64,000 nucleotides of DNA, from assembly GCA_030431485.1 (NCBI GenBank), contig JAUIIR010000003.1:1-64000 (forward strand), in the 5' to 3' direction. The notes under the pieces were generated by a model. That model made no database searches. It worked only from the letters and a program-made list of their open reading frames with translations, and had not been told where the DNA came from. Shown piece after piece: positions 8,702 through 16,660 of the stretch; the first letter of the stretch is position 1, and each line of letters begins with the position of its first letter. Source of the stretch: Alphaproteobacteria bacterium (GTDB lineage: Bacteria; Pseudomonadota; Alphaproteobacteria; Rhodobacterales; Rhodobacteraceae). Position numbers and translations under genes: made by a program.

Positions 8702-9721
8702 TCAGCAGGTTTCGCCTTCGATCAGACGAAATCCAAGGTCGACGACTTTCTTGTTTGAGATTTCATCGGGGTCATCTCGATGCCCCAAAAGGTGCAAAGC
8801 CGCCTCAACACCCATTTGAAGGCGCAGCGTTTCCACGGTTGTCAATCGGACGGGCAAGGCTTCGAGAAAAGCAAGGCCATTGAAGCCTGCTAGTGCCACT
8901 TGAGTCGGAATTGCGATACCCTCACTGAGGCAATGCATGATCCCTCCGGCTGCCAGATCGTCGTTGGAATAATAAATCGCTTCGGGCGCGTTCCGTTCCG
9001 ATAGCAGGTTTGCTGTTTCGTTCCGGCCAACTGTCATGGAAGACGGTTCTGCGACAATCCGTTCCGACACGATTTGAGCGCCTGCTTCTCGAATTGCAGA
9101 GCGGAACCCATCCAGGCGCTTTACGGCGCGGAGGTCTCTCCCGCCTTGGCTGCCAATATACCCAAATCTACGATATCCCTTTGACAACATGTGCAGCGCC
9201 GTTGAACGTCCTGCAGCTATCTGAGATAGGCCAATCGCCACCGATATCGGATCGCCGTCGATATCCATAACCTCGACAACCCGCACCCCCGACGCCCGGA
9301 CAGCGGCGCGCGTCGCATCGCTGTGTTCAAGTCCGGGAAGCACAATGCCTCTCGGGCGCCAAGATAGCAGATCACGTACAAGCTCTTCTTCGTGTTCGGC
9401 AGAATACTCTGTGACGCCAAAGACTGGTTGCAGTCCGGAGTCCGTCAGGGTCGAACTCACACCGTTCAAAACTTCTGAGAACACGCGGTTGCCCAGCGTC
9501 GGCAACACGACTGCAATCAATGGGGCAGTTTCATCGCGCAATGCAGTCGCCAAGCGATTTGGGACGTAGCCCAGTGACCGCGCTGCGCTTTCCACCCGTT
9601 TGCGCACTTCGTCGGACGTTTGACCAGTACCACGCATGACTCGTGATACTGTCATCTGGCTCACACCTGCAGCAGCAGCGATGTCGTCCATCGTGAGCCG
9701 TAAGTCTGTTTTTCCGCCCAT
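8702..9721 (-). CDS. LacI-family transcriptional repressor of the threonate locus
   Basis: The protein has 339 residues. The N-terminal helix-turn-helix with hinge (LTMDDIAAAAGVSQMTVSRV, residues 9-28) is followed by the periplasmic-binding-protein-like sensor domain starting APLIAVVLPTLGNRVFSEV. It is divergent from ltnD, with 258 bases between them containing two copies of TGTTTACGTAAACA, a classic LacI-family operator with a central CG. It therefore almost certainly represses the ltnD-tct-otn operon, and perhaps itself, until a sugar acid or pathway intermediate binds. Annotators may also call it GntR-like by homology within the LacI family. Confidence 0.88.
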   Translation of the reverse strand: MGGKTDLRLTMDDIAAAAGVSQMTVSRVMRGTGQTSDEVRKRVESAARSLGYVPNRLATALRDETAPLIAVVLPTLGNRVFSEVLNGVSSTLTDSGLQPVFGVTEYSAEHEEELVRDLLSWRPRGIVLPGLEHSDATRAAVRASGVRVVEVMDIDGDPISVAIGLSQIAAGRSTALHMLSKGYRRFGYIGSQGGRDLRAVKRLDGFRSAIREAGAQIVSERIVAEPSSMTVGRNETANLLSERNAPEAIYYSNDDLAAGGIMHCLSEGIAIPTQVALAGFNGLAFLEALPVRLTTVETLRLQMGVEAALHLLGHRDDPDEISNKKVVDLGFRLIEGETC

Positions 9722-9782
9722 TGGTGCTGTCTTCCAAATTAGTGTCGATTGGTCTGATGCAGCTTTACGGGCAATTTTGGGA

Positions 9783-9811
9783 TTGACAAGTGTTTACGTA
9801 AACATGAGTGT
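9783..9811 (+). promoter_or_regulatory. Candidate promoter of the ltnD operon
   Basis: TTGACA at 9783-9788 is a perfect -35. At 17 bases spacing the -10 would be GAGTGT (9806-9811), which is poor, so the assignment is tentative. Operator 1 would fall in the spacer and operator 2 just after the start site, a normal arrangement for repression. Confidence 0.35.
9791..9804. promoter_or_regulatory. LacI-type operator 1
   Basis: TGTTTACGTAAACA is a perfect 14-base palindrome with a central CG, as is usual for LacI/PurR-family operators. It is repeated exactly 32 bases downstream, about three helical turns, so two dimers would bind on the same face. Confidence 0.8.
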
Positions 9812-9821
9812 TGAGGTGGGT

Positions 9822-9837
9822 ATGTTTACGTAAACAT
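9822..9837. promoter_or_regulatory. LacI-type operator 2
   Basis: ATGTTTACGTAAACAT is a perfect 16-base palindrome that includes the same 14-base core as operator 1. It ends about 10 bases before a strong ribosome-binding sequence (GGAGGGAG at 9847), so bound repressor would block initiation. Confidence 0.8.
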
Positions 9838-9855
9838 TCGGCTATTGGAGGGAGA

Positions 9856-9945
9856 ATGAGGCAATTGATGCGCGATGAGGCAGTCTCGCGACCGTTGATT
9901 TGGCTCGTTTTCAAAGCTTTGGCAGCGACGAGGTCAAATTCATGA
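9856..9945 (+). CDS. Possible 29-residue leader peptide upstream of ltnD
   Basis: An ATG at 9856 stands behind TTGGAGGGAGA, the best ribosome-binding sequence in the region. It opens a frame of 29 codons (MRQLMRDEAVSRPL at its start) that stops with a TGA at 9943-9945. That stop overlaps an ATG at 9942 (ATGA). I do not recognise the peptide. It may be a translated leader or a degenerate gene remnant. Confidence 0.3.
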   Translation: MRQLMRDEAVSRPLIWLVFKALAATRSNS

Positions 9946-9980
9946 CCGCCAACAGCTCATATTTGGTGCAGGCAAAGTAA
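9942..9980 (+). CDS. Possible 12-residue coupling ORF before ltnD
   Basis: The ATG at 9942 overlaps the stop of the 29-codon frame. The short frame reads MTANSSYLVQAK and ends in TAA, whose last base is the A of the ltnD ATG (TAATG). The same frame is open further upstream to 9879 and there reads like ordinary protein (SLATVDLARFQSFGSDEVKF), which could indicate a decayed reading frame. Confidence 0.25.
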   Translation: MTANSSYLVQAK

Positions 9981-10885
9981 TGACAGGTATTGTACGGGCC
10001 CCAAAAACAGCCGTTATTGGCCTAGGATCAATGGGTTATGGCATGGCGGTGTCGTGTTTGCGTGCCGGGCATCGTACATGGGGTTTCGACATCAATCCGG
10101 TCGCGATGAGTAGGTTCCGAGACGAAGGTGGCGAGACGGGCGAGATACCAACTGATGTCGACATTGTTGTTGTGGTGGTCCTGAACGCGGAGCAAACAAG
10201 CGAGGTCTTGTTTGGCAGGGACGGTATCGTATCCCGTTTGAAAAGCGGATCAGTTGTCATCGGCTGCGCGACAGTCGCACCGCATTTTGCACGAGAAATG
10301 GAAGCCCGCTGTGGTGAGGCCGGCGTTCTTTATCTCGATGCTCCGATCTCCGGTGGCGCAGCCAAGGCTGCTCAGGGCGCTCTGTCAATAATGGCGGCCG
10401 GCGTGCCCGCCGCATTCCAAGCGGCAGATCCTGCACTCAAGGCCTGTGCGGAAACTGTCTTTGAACTGGGTGACTGCGCCGGGCCTGGATCTGCGATGAA
10501 GGCAGTGAATCAACTGCTCGCCGGCGTCCATATTGCTACCATGGCAGAGGCGTTGACCTTTGGAATGACTCAAGGGGTCGCGCCCGCGCAGTTCGTCGAC
10601 GTAATAAGCCGCTGCGCCGGTACAAGCTGGATGCTCGAGAACCGCGCGCCGCACATTGTTGACGGTGACTATTCGCCGAAGAGCCAGATCAACATCTGGC
10701 CAAAGGACCTGGGCATTGTTCTGGATATTGCAAAACAGGCCGGGTTCTCGGCCCCTATCACGGCTGCCGCCTTACAGCAGTACATGGTGGCAGTGGGAAT
10801 GGGGTTAGGCCCCGAGGACGATGCCGCGATTGCCAAAGTTTACGCCCGGAACGCCGGTCTGCGCCTTCCAGAAAGCGATCCTTGA
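9980..10885 (+). CDS. ltnD: L-threonate dehydrogenase (beta-hydroxyacid dehydrogenase family)
   Basis: The 301-residue protein has an N-terminal Rossmann motif VIGLGSMGYGMA (12-23). The substrate-binding DAPISGG is at 120-126 and the catalytic lysine lies in GSAMKAVNQLL (Lys174), all standard for 3-hydroxyisobutyrate/tartronate-semialdehyde reductase relatives. LtnD oxidises L-threonate at C2 with NAD+ to 2-dehydro-L-erythronate. The ltn identity rests on co-location with otnK, otnC and otnI. It is the first major gene of the operon and starts in TAATG behind a short frame. The ribosome site is weak (GGCAAAG), which fits translational coupling. Confidence 0.8.
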   Translation: MTGIVRAPKTAVIGLGSMGYGMAVSCLRAGHRTWGFDINPVAMSRFRDEGGETGEIPTDVDIVVVVVLNAEQTSEVLFGRDGIVSRLKSGSVVIGCATVAPHFAREMEARCGEAGVLYLDAPISGGAAKAAQGALSIMAAGVPAAFQAADPALKACAETVFELGDCAGPGSAMKAVNQLLAGVHIATMAEALTFGMTQGVAPAQFVDVISRCAGTSWMLENRAPHIVDGDYSPKSQINIWPKDLGIVLDIAKQAGFSAPITAAALQQYMVAVGMGLGPEDDAAIAKVYARNAGLRLPESDP

Positions 10886-10932
10886 AGAACTTGCAGCAGA
10901 CAAATCACACATCATTCCAAGGGAGGAAAAGA

Positions 10933-11892
10933 ATGAAACTCAAAGCAAAAATCGCAGGCGCATGCGCCCTGCTTCTGTCGTCGGTCTTGCCCGCGGTGGC
11001 GCAGGAATTTCCCGAACGCCCAGTGAATCTGGTGGTGCCGTTCAACGCTGGCGGCGGCACTGACTTGTTGGTCCGTGGCTTTGCGCCGCATTTTGCTGAA
11101 GCTCTTGGCGGTGACGTATTCGTGTCGAATATGGCCGGTGGCTCGGGTACGGTCGCAGCGGGCGCATTGGCTGGCCAAAAACCGACGGGCTATCAGCTTG
11201 GATATTGGTCGGTGACCGTCAGCACGATCCAGCCGCAGATCAAAGACGTTCCGTACGGTGTCGACAGCTGGGAACCCATCTGCTCGGTCGCGGCATCGCC
11301 AACCATGTTGTTCACCAATGCCGGGAACGGAATTGAAACCATCGAGCAGGCCAAAGCTGCCATCGAAGCAGAGCCTGGCAAGTATCTCTTTGGTTCGTCG
11401 GGCCCGGGGGCAATGACGCATCTGACCACGGTCGCAGCCTTCGAGGGCCTCGGTGTTCTGGACAAGATCAAACATCTCCCGTTCCAAGGCTCTGGTCCTG
11501 CGCTGCAAGCAATGGCGGCGGGCACGATCCAGTTCTTTGGTGATACAGAAATTCTCATGCAGCGTGGCGATTTTACGCCGCTTGTGATTTTCTCGGACGA
11601 GCGCTCAGCGAACTTTCCAGATGTTCCAACAGCGACCGAAGTTGGCATCGCGGCGCCTCTGAACGAGCTTTATCTTTGGGGAGGGCTGTTTGCGCCAGCT
11701 GAGACACCGGCTGACGTCGTTGCCAAGCTTTCGGATGCCTGCGGTACGGCAGTGACATCGGAAGGGTTCCAATCCTTTGCCAGTGATACCCAAACGGTCC
11801 TCAAGTATCGCAACGCCGAAGAATTCGACGCGTTCTTCCGCGCGCAGTACGAAGGCAACACCGCGATCATCAAGGCAGCTGGCCTGCAATAA
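10933..11892 (+). CDS. tctC: Tripartite tricarboxylate transporter substrate-binding protein
   Basis: I start at the ATG at 10933 because GGGAGGAAAAGA lies directly upstream. The 319-residue protein has a Sec signal peptide (MKLKAKIAGACALLLSSVLP, likely cleaved after AVAQ near residue 23) and the family motif ERPVNLVVPFNAGGGTDLL. TctC/Bug proteins capture small carboxylates in the periplasm and deliver them to TctAB. Neighbouring catabolic genes suggest a tetronate such as L-threonate or D-erythronate as ligand. A hairpin just after the stop may stabilise its mRNA relative to tctBA. Confidence 0.85.
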   Translation: MKLKAKIAGACALLLSSVLPAVAQEFPERPVNLVVPFNAGGGTDLLVRGFAPHFAEALGGDVFVSNMAGGSGTVAAGALAGQKPTGYQLGYWSVTVSTIQPQIKDVPYGVDSWEPICSVAASPTMLFTNAGNGIETIEQAKAAIEAEPGKYLFGSSGPGAMTHLTTVAAFEGLGVLDKIKHLPFQGSGPALQAMAAGTIQFFGDTEILMQRGDFTPLVIFSDERSANFPDVPTATEVGIAAPLNELYLWGGLFAPAETPADVVAKLSDACGTAVTSEGFQSFASDTQTVLKYRNAEEFDAFFRAQYEGNTAIIKAAGLQ

Positions 11893-11897
11893 AGAGC

Positions 11898-11920
11898 GGG
11901 GTGCCGTACTTCGGCGCCCC
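11898..11920 (+). promoter_or_regulatory. Intercistronic hairpin between tctC and tctB
   Basis: GGGGTGCCG and CGGCGCCCC (one G-T pair) form a 9-base stem around the loop TACTT, 5 bases after the tctC stop. No T-run follows directly, so it is more likely a 3'-end protector of the binding-protein message or a partial attenuator than a full terminator. Confidence 0.5.
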
Positions 11921-11939
11921 TTGCCCAGGGGGTTTTTGC

Positions 11940-12389
11940 ATGTCTGTGTTGACAGAACGACGCGTGACGTCGCTTGTTCTATTGTTGGTGGGAGCAGCCC
12001 TGCTGTCACAGACCTTCGGTCAGGCTCATTCCGGCCTTGGAGCTTTCAGCCCGATGTTCTTCCCACGCATCGTCTTGGGATTCTGGGTCGCCGTAGCAGT
12101 TTTGGATATATTTGCAGAACTGCGGGATCACCATGTTGTAACCCGACCTCGTTTGTTGCGTGTCACTGTCATAGCGGTCGCATCACTTGCTTTTCTGGTG
12201 TCGATGACGCGCATTGGTTTTTTCCTCGCGGCTGCGCCATTTGCCGTGGTTGCACTCGTGACCCTCGGGTTGCGGAACCCGCTATCAATTGCAGGTGTTG
12301 CAGTTGGCGTTCCTGCTGCGCTTGTCGCCCTGTTTAACCATGTTCTGACTCTACCTTTACCCACTTCGCCATTTGCCTGGTGGTTCTAA
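11940..12389 (+). CDS. tctB: Tripartite tricarboxylate transporter small membrane subunit
   Basis: The 149-residue protein has four predicted hydrophobic helices, such as SLVLLLVGAALLSQTFGQ, MFFPRIVLGFWVAVAVLDIF and LRVTVIAVASLAFLVSM. TctB is the small inner-membrane partner of TctA. The sequence is poorly conserved as usual, so the call rests on length, topology and position between tctC and tctA. The start at 11940 follows CAGGGGG. Confidence 0.82.
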   Translation: MSVLTERRVTSLVLLLVGAALLSQTFGQAHSGLGAFSPMFFPRIVLGFWVAVAVLDIFAELRDHHVVTRPRLLRVTVIAVASLAFLVSMTRIGFFLAAAPFAVVALVTLGLRNPLSIAGVAVGVPAALVALFNHVLTLPLPTSPFAWWF

Positions 12390-12398
12390 GGACGTATC

Positions 12399-13892
12399 AT
12401 GATTGAATTGCTCCCTCAGGCGGCTTCGCTGATTTTCACGATCGAAGGCATTGGAGTTTTGGTGCTTGGTACAATGCTTGGCATCATTCTTGGCGCGCTG
12501 CCCGGCATTGGATCGACCGTCGCTGTTGCGATGATCCTGCCATTTACACTCACAATGAGTCAGGCTCCGGCCATCCTGCTCTTGCTCGCAGTCTACGCGG
12601 GGTCTGTCTATGGAGGCTCTCTTTCCGCTATCTTGATCAACACACCAGGCACGCCACAATCTGCGGCGACGTGCCTGGATGGATACCCGATGGCACAGCG
12701 CGGAGAAGCGGGATTGGCTTTGGGCTGGAGCACCGTCGCCTCCATGATCGGTGGACTGACGTCGGCTGTTGTCCTGCTTTTGGCCGCGCCACAATTGGCT
12801 GCGCTGGCGTTAAATTTCGGTCCAATCGAAACCTTCGCGTTGATACTTCTTGGCCTGACCTGTATCGTCTCCGTTTCCGAAGGGTCATTGGTCAAAGGAC
12901 TTCTCGCAGGCGGTATCGGGCTTTTCCTCGGGTGCGTGGGGGGCGATCCGATCACTGGCGAAGCGCGGTTTACGTTCGGCCAATTTCAATTGATTTCCGG
13001 CTTCAACCTATTGGCGGTGGTGATTGGCGTCTTTGCCTTGTCAGAAGTCTTGCTCCGTGCGGCAAGTCGCGACGAAGCCGATCACGGACTGGTGTCGTTT
13101 TCAGGCATTGTGCTTCCGCCACTCGCGGCTTGGCGCGGTCGTATCAAAGGATTGATCAAGTCAGTTGCAATCGGAAACGGGATCGGGATCTTGCCCGGTA
13201 CAGGGGCCGCAACCGCCGCCTTTATTTCCTATGCGGAAGCCCAACGGTCGTCGCCCAACCGAAAGAACTTTGGCAAGGGCGAGCCGGATGGCCTAATTGC
13301 ATCGGAATCTGCCAACAATGCTGTGACCGGGGGCGCGCTTGTTCCGACGATGGCGCTGGGTATTCCCGGTGATGCAATCACGGCCGTCATGCTGGCAACG
13401 CTAACATTGCATGGTGTCACGCCGGGTATTCGGCTCATGGCAGATAACCCGGTTTTGATTGCGGCAATTTTTTCCGGTTTCTTTGTCATCAATCTCATGC
13501 TGTTGCCGATGGGGATGCTTGTTGCCAAGGGGGCGGCACCTCTGCTGCGTCTGCGTGAAGGATACATGCTCGTACTGATCGTTTTGCTTTGCGCTGTTGG
13601 TGTGTATTTTGTGCGCGGAAATCCTTTCGATCTTCTGGTTATGGGTGTCGCTGGGATCATCGGATTTGTCCTGCGCCGACAGGGTATGCCAATGGCGCCG
13701 CTCGTCATCGGTATGGTTCTTGGACCCACGCTTGAGATCAGCCTGCGCCAAGGCCTCATCATCACCGATGGCAGTTTCGGCGAATTCTTCAGGGGGCATC
13801 CGATTGCGGTTGTCCTAGTGGCACTGGCTATCGGAATGCTGTCATTGCCGCTGATTGGGGCCTGGCGAAAAAAGCACGCGGCACCCGAATGA
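12399..13892 (+). CDS. tctA: Tripartite tricarboxylate transporter large permease subunit
   Basis: The 497-residue polytopic inner-membrane protein shows TctA signatures: LGIILGALPGIGSTVAVAM near residue 30, GSVYGGSLSAILINTPGTP near residue 70, and a second ALGIPGDAITAVMLATL copy past the middle, reflecting the internal repeat of the family. It uses the ion gradient to import the solute delivered by TctC. It follows tctB by 9 bases. Confidence 0.9.
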   Translation: MIELLPQAASLIFTIEGIGVLVLGTMLGIILGALPGIGSTVAVAMILPFTLTMSQAPAILLLLAVYAGSVYGGSLSAILINTPGTPQSAATCLDGYPMAQRGEAGLALGWSTVASMIGGLTSAVVLLLAAPQLAALALNFGPIETFALILLGLTCIVSVSEGSLVKGLLAGGIGLFLGCVGGDPITGEARFTFGQFQLISGFNLLAVVIGVFALSEVLLRAASRDEADHGLVSFSGIVLPPLAAWRGRIKGLIKSVAIGNGIGILPGTGAATAAFISYAEAQRSSPNRKNFGKGEPDGLIASESANNAVTGGALVPTMALGIPGDAITAVMLATLTLHGVTPGIRLMADNPVLIAAIFSGFFVINLMLLPMGMLVAKGAAPLLRLREGYMLVLIVLLCAVGVYFVRGNPFDLLVMGVAGIIGFVLRRQGMPMAPLVIGMVLGPTLEISLRQGLIITDGSFGEFFRGHPIAVVLVALAIGMLSLPLIGAWRKKHAAPE

Positions 13893-13922
13893 TCGCGCGA
13901 TGTGGATAAACAGGAGGGCTGC

Positions 13923-15185
13923 ATGAAGACGCGTCTTGGATGCATCGCTGACGATTTTACAGGTGCAGCCGATCTGGCTGGCTTGCTCGCGCGGTCTGGG
14001 TTCCCGGTGGCGCTGCGCATTGGGGTCCCGTCTGAACCACCGAAAGACCCAGCGCCATTCGAGGTCATAGCCCTCAAGTGCCGTACCGCGCCTGTACGGG
14101 GTGCCGTGACTGAATGTCTTGCGGCGTTGGAATGGCTGCGGGGCGCTGGAGCCGAGCGCTTTTTCTGGAAGTACTGCTCAACCTTCGATTCGACCCCCGA
14201 CGGCAATATCGGGCCGGTTGCTGAAGCGTTGATGGCCGAACTTGGAACGGACCAGACAATCTACTGTCCAGCATTCCCGGAAAACGGACGATCAATTTTT
14301 ATGGGAAATCTGTTTGTCGGTCGTCAGCCGTTGGCGGAAAGCCCGATGAAAGACCACCCCCTGACACCCATGCACGATTCGAACCTGATGCGTTTGCTGG
14401 AACCTCAGGTTTCGAAGAAAGTCGGCCTCGCGGACAGATTGACGGTCGCGCAGGGTGTTAACGCGTTGCGTGCGGAATTGGCGCGTCTGAAATCCGACGG
14501 CATTGTCCATGTTGTCGTGGATGCCGTCGCAAATAGCGATCTTGAGATCATCGCAGATGCATGTCGCGACATGCCTCTCATGACCGGCGGCAGTGCTGTC
14601 GCGATGCCGCTTCCGGCGCTTTATGTTGCCGAAGGTACGCTGACCGTGGCAAATAGAACCGGGATCAGTGCGGGCCTTTCGACCGCCTCAGTGATCCTTT
14701 CGGGCAGTTGTTCAGCAATGACAAACGCGCAGGTTGCGGCGTATCAAAAGACTGGCGCGCCCAGCTTCAGGCTTGATCCGCGTGATCTTGCCCGATCGGG
14801 TACCCAAGCCATGCTTGAATGGCTGGAACGGCAGGATCTGGATGATGCTCCATTGATCTATGCCACTGCCGACCCGGAAACGGTCCGTGACGCACAACAG
14901 GAGTTGGGGCGTGCTCGTGCAGGTGAAATCATCGAAAGCGCATTGGCCGAATGTGCTGTCGCCGCACGAGACGCGGGCGCGCGGCGGATTGTGGTGGCGG
15001 GTGGTGAAACATCGGGCGCAGTCACGCAAGCGCTTGGTGTCGCGCGGTTGGATATCGGGCAAGAGATCGCGCCCGGCGTGCCGTGGACGTTCTGCACCAG
15101 CAACGGTTGCCGTCTCGCACTCACGCTAAAGTCCGGCAATTTCGGTGCAGAAAGCTTTTTCTCGGACGCACTGGAGAGCTTATGA
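13923..15185 (+). CDS. otnK: Four-carbon acid sugar kinase (DUF1537 family)
   Basis: I chose the ATG at 13923 behind CAGGAGGGCTGC, giving 420 residues, the family norm. The N-terminal substrate domain begins LGCIADDFTGAADLAGLLAR, the hallmark of DUF1537 kinases, and contains the KYCSTFDSTPDGNIGPV segment. The C-terminal nucleotide domain contains VVAGGETSGAV near residue 360. OtnK phosphorylates the 4-hydroxyl of 3-oxotetronate with ATP. Its stop overlaps the otnC start (ATGA). Members also include threonate and erythronate kinases; the neighbouring isomerase and decarboxylase favour 3-oxotetronate 4-kinase. Confidence 0.87.
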   Translation: MKTRLGCIADDFTGAADLAGLLARSGFPVALRIGVPSEPPKDPAPFEVIALKCRTAPVRGAVTECLAALEWLRGAGAERFFWKYCSTFDSTPDGNIGPVAEALMAELGTDQTIYCPAFPENGRSIFMGNLFVGRQPLAESPMKDHPLTPMHDSNLMRLLEPQVSKKVGLADRLTVAQGVNALRAELARLKSDGIVHVVVDAVANSDLEIIADACRDMPLMTGGSAVAMPLPALYVAEGTLTVANRTGISAGLSTASVILSGSCSAMTNAQVAAYQKTGAPSFRLDPRDLARSGTQAMLEWLERQDLDDAPLIYATADPETVRDAQQELGRARAGEIIESALAECAVAARDAGARRIVVAGGETSGAVTQALGVARLDIGQEIAPGVPWTFCTSNGCRLALTLKSGNFGAESFFSDALESL

Positions 15186-15832
15186 GCGCCGAAGCTGCCT
15201 TGCGCGAACAAATGTGCTTATTGGCGAGATCGCTTTTCGAGCGTGGTCTTACGCATGGTAGCACAGGAAATATCTCTGCCCGAACGCCGGACGGTGGGCT
15301 GCTTGTGTCGCCGACCGGGACAAGTTTTGGGCGCCTTGATCCGGCCCGGCTCAGCCATTTTGCGTCGGACGGCCAGTTGCTCGACGGTGATCCTCCAACG
15401 AAAGAAATGCCTCTGCACACAGCTTTCTACGAAACGCGCAGCACGGCCGGTGCGGTTGTGCATTTGCACTCGTGTCATTCAGTGGCTTTGTCGATGGTGT
15501 CAGATGTTGACCCAGACAATTTTCTTCCCCCGCTCACCCCATACGGCATCATGAAGCTGGGCCGTGTGAAATTGCTCCCGTTCTTTCTACCGGGCGATCC
15601 AAAGATGGGCGCGGCGGTGCGCGGTCTGGCCGGCAAACGTTCTGCTGTCATGCTGGCCAATCACGGTCCGGTCGTTGCCGGAAAAGATGTAGAAGCCGCA
15701 TGCAATGCGATTGAAGAACTCGAAGACACAGCCCGCCTTGCCATGATGACGCGCGGATTGAATCCCCGCACGTTGACTGATGCCGAACAAGAGGCGGTAA
15801 TCTCTAAATTTGACGTAGAGTGGGACATATGA
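15182..15832 (+). CDS. otnC: 3-oxotetronate 4-phosphate decarboxylase (class II aldolase family)
   Basis: The gene starts at the ATG at 15182 (MSAEAALREQMCLLARSLFE, 216 residues), overlapping the otnK stop. Class II aldolase/adducin signs are GLTHGSTGNISART, the acidic residue in PTKEMPLHTAFYE, zinc histidines in VVHLHSCHSVAL, and the third histidine in VMLANHGPVVAG. OtnC decarboxylates 3-oxotetronate 4-phosphate to DHAP and CO2, which closes the pathway. A fuculose-phosphate aldolase-like enzyme is the fold-level alternative; the operon argues against it. Confidence 0.86.
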   Translation: MSAEAALREQMCLLARSLFERGLTHGSTGNISARTPDGGLLVSPTGTSFGRLDPARLSHFASDGQLLDGDPPTKEMPLHTAFYETRSTAGAVVHLHSCHSVALSMVSDVDPDNFLPPLTPYGIMKLGRVKLLPFFLPGDPKMGAAVRGLAGKRSAVMLANHGPVVAGKDVEAACNAIEELEDTARLAMMTRGLNPRTLTDAEQEAVISKFDVEWDI

Positions 15833-16590
15833 AATTTTCCGCTAATCTTGGGTTTCTCTGGTCTCTTATGGCGCTTCCCGACGCGATCCGGGCCGCCAAA
15901 GCCGCTGGCTTTGATGCTGTCGAGTGCCACTGGCCTTATGAGACTTCGGCGCGCGAGGTGAAAAAAGCCTTGGAGGAAACTGGCCTTCCGATGCTGGGGT
16001 TGAATACGGTCAGGGGAAGGCCGGGCGAAAACGGCCTTTCTGCCTTGCCAGGCCGCGAAGCCGAGGCGCGGGCAGCAATTGATCAGGCAATCGAATACGC
16101 GAGCGCGACTGGTACCGGAGCCATCCACGTCATGGCGGGCTTTGCAGAAGGGCCTGAAGCTCACGCCACATTTGTTGAAAATCTGAAATATGCGCGCCAG
16201 GCAGCACCGTCGGACATCATGCTACTGATTGAACCGCTGAACCGACATGATGCACCAAATTATTTTCTAAAAAACACGCAGCAGGCAGCCGACATTTTGG
16301 CTGAACTTGATCAGACCGGCATAAAGCTCATGTTTGATTGCTATCACATTGGCAGAACTGAAGGCGATGTTGTCACACGCTTCCAGGCGCTCCGTCCGAT
16401 CATTGGCCATATCCAATTCGCCTCGGTGCCGGATCGGGGCGCTCCAGATCATGGAGAGATCGACTATGGCTTTGTCTTTACCGAACTCGCGCGCTCTGGA
16501 TGGTCGCGACCGCTTGGCGCTGAGTACAAGCCGAAAGCAGCAACCAGTGATAGTCTTGGCTGGCTGAAGAAATACCGGGCTATTAATTGA
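15829..16590 (+). CDS. otnI: 2-oxotetronate isomerase (hydroxypyruvate isomerase-like)
   Basis: The start at 15829 overlaps the otnC stop (ATGA), giving 253 residues (MKFSANLGFLWSL). It is a xylose-isomerase-like TIM barrel of the Hyi/OtnI family: LLIEPLNRHDAPNYFL carries the metal-binding glutamate, and MFDCYHIGRTEGD and the C-terminal GAEYKP carry the remaining metal/acid residues. It converts 2-oxotetronate to 3-oxotetronate between LtnD and OtnK. Hydroxypyruvate isomerase proper is the alternative, less likely with otnK and otnC adjacent. Confidence 0.85.
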   Translation: MKFSANLGFLWSLMALPDAIRAAKAAGFDAVECHWPYETSAREVKKALEETGLPMLGLNTVRGRPGENGLSALPGREAEARAAIDQAIEYASATGTGAIHVMAGFAEGPEAHATFVENLKYARQAAPSDIMLLIEPLNRHDAPNYFLKNTQQAADILAELDQTGIKLMFDCYHIGRTEGDVVTRFQALRPIIGHIQFASVPDRGAPDHGEIDYGFVFTELARSGWSRPLGAEYKPKAATSDSLGWLKKYRAIN

Positions 16591-16606
16591 TCGGCATATT
16601 GCACTG

Positions 16607-16632
16607 CAGCTTCAGTCACGCCGTTGAAGCTG
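16607..16632. terminator. Possible bidirectional stem-loop between otnI and the M20 gene
   Basis: CAGCTTCA and TGAAGCTG form a perfect 8-base stem with a 10-base loop in the 70-base gap between convergent genes. No T-run follows on either strand, so intrinsic termination is not proven. Confidence 0.35.
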
Positions 16633-16660
16633 GACTCGTTCAGATGGCGATCATGATGGA

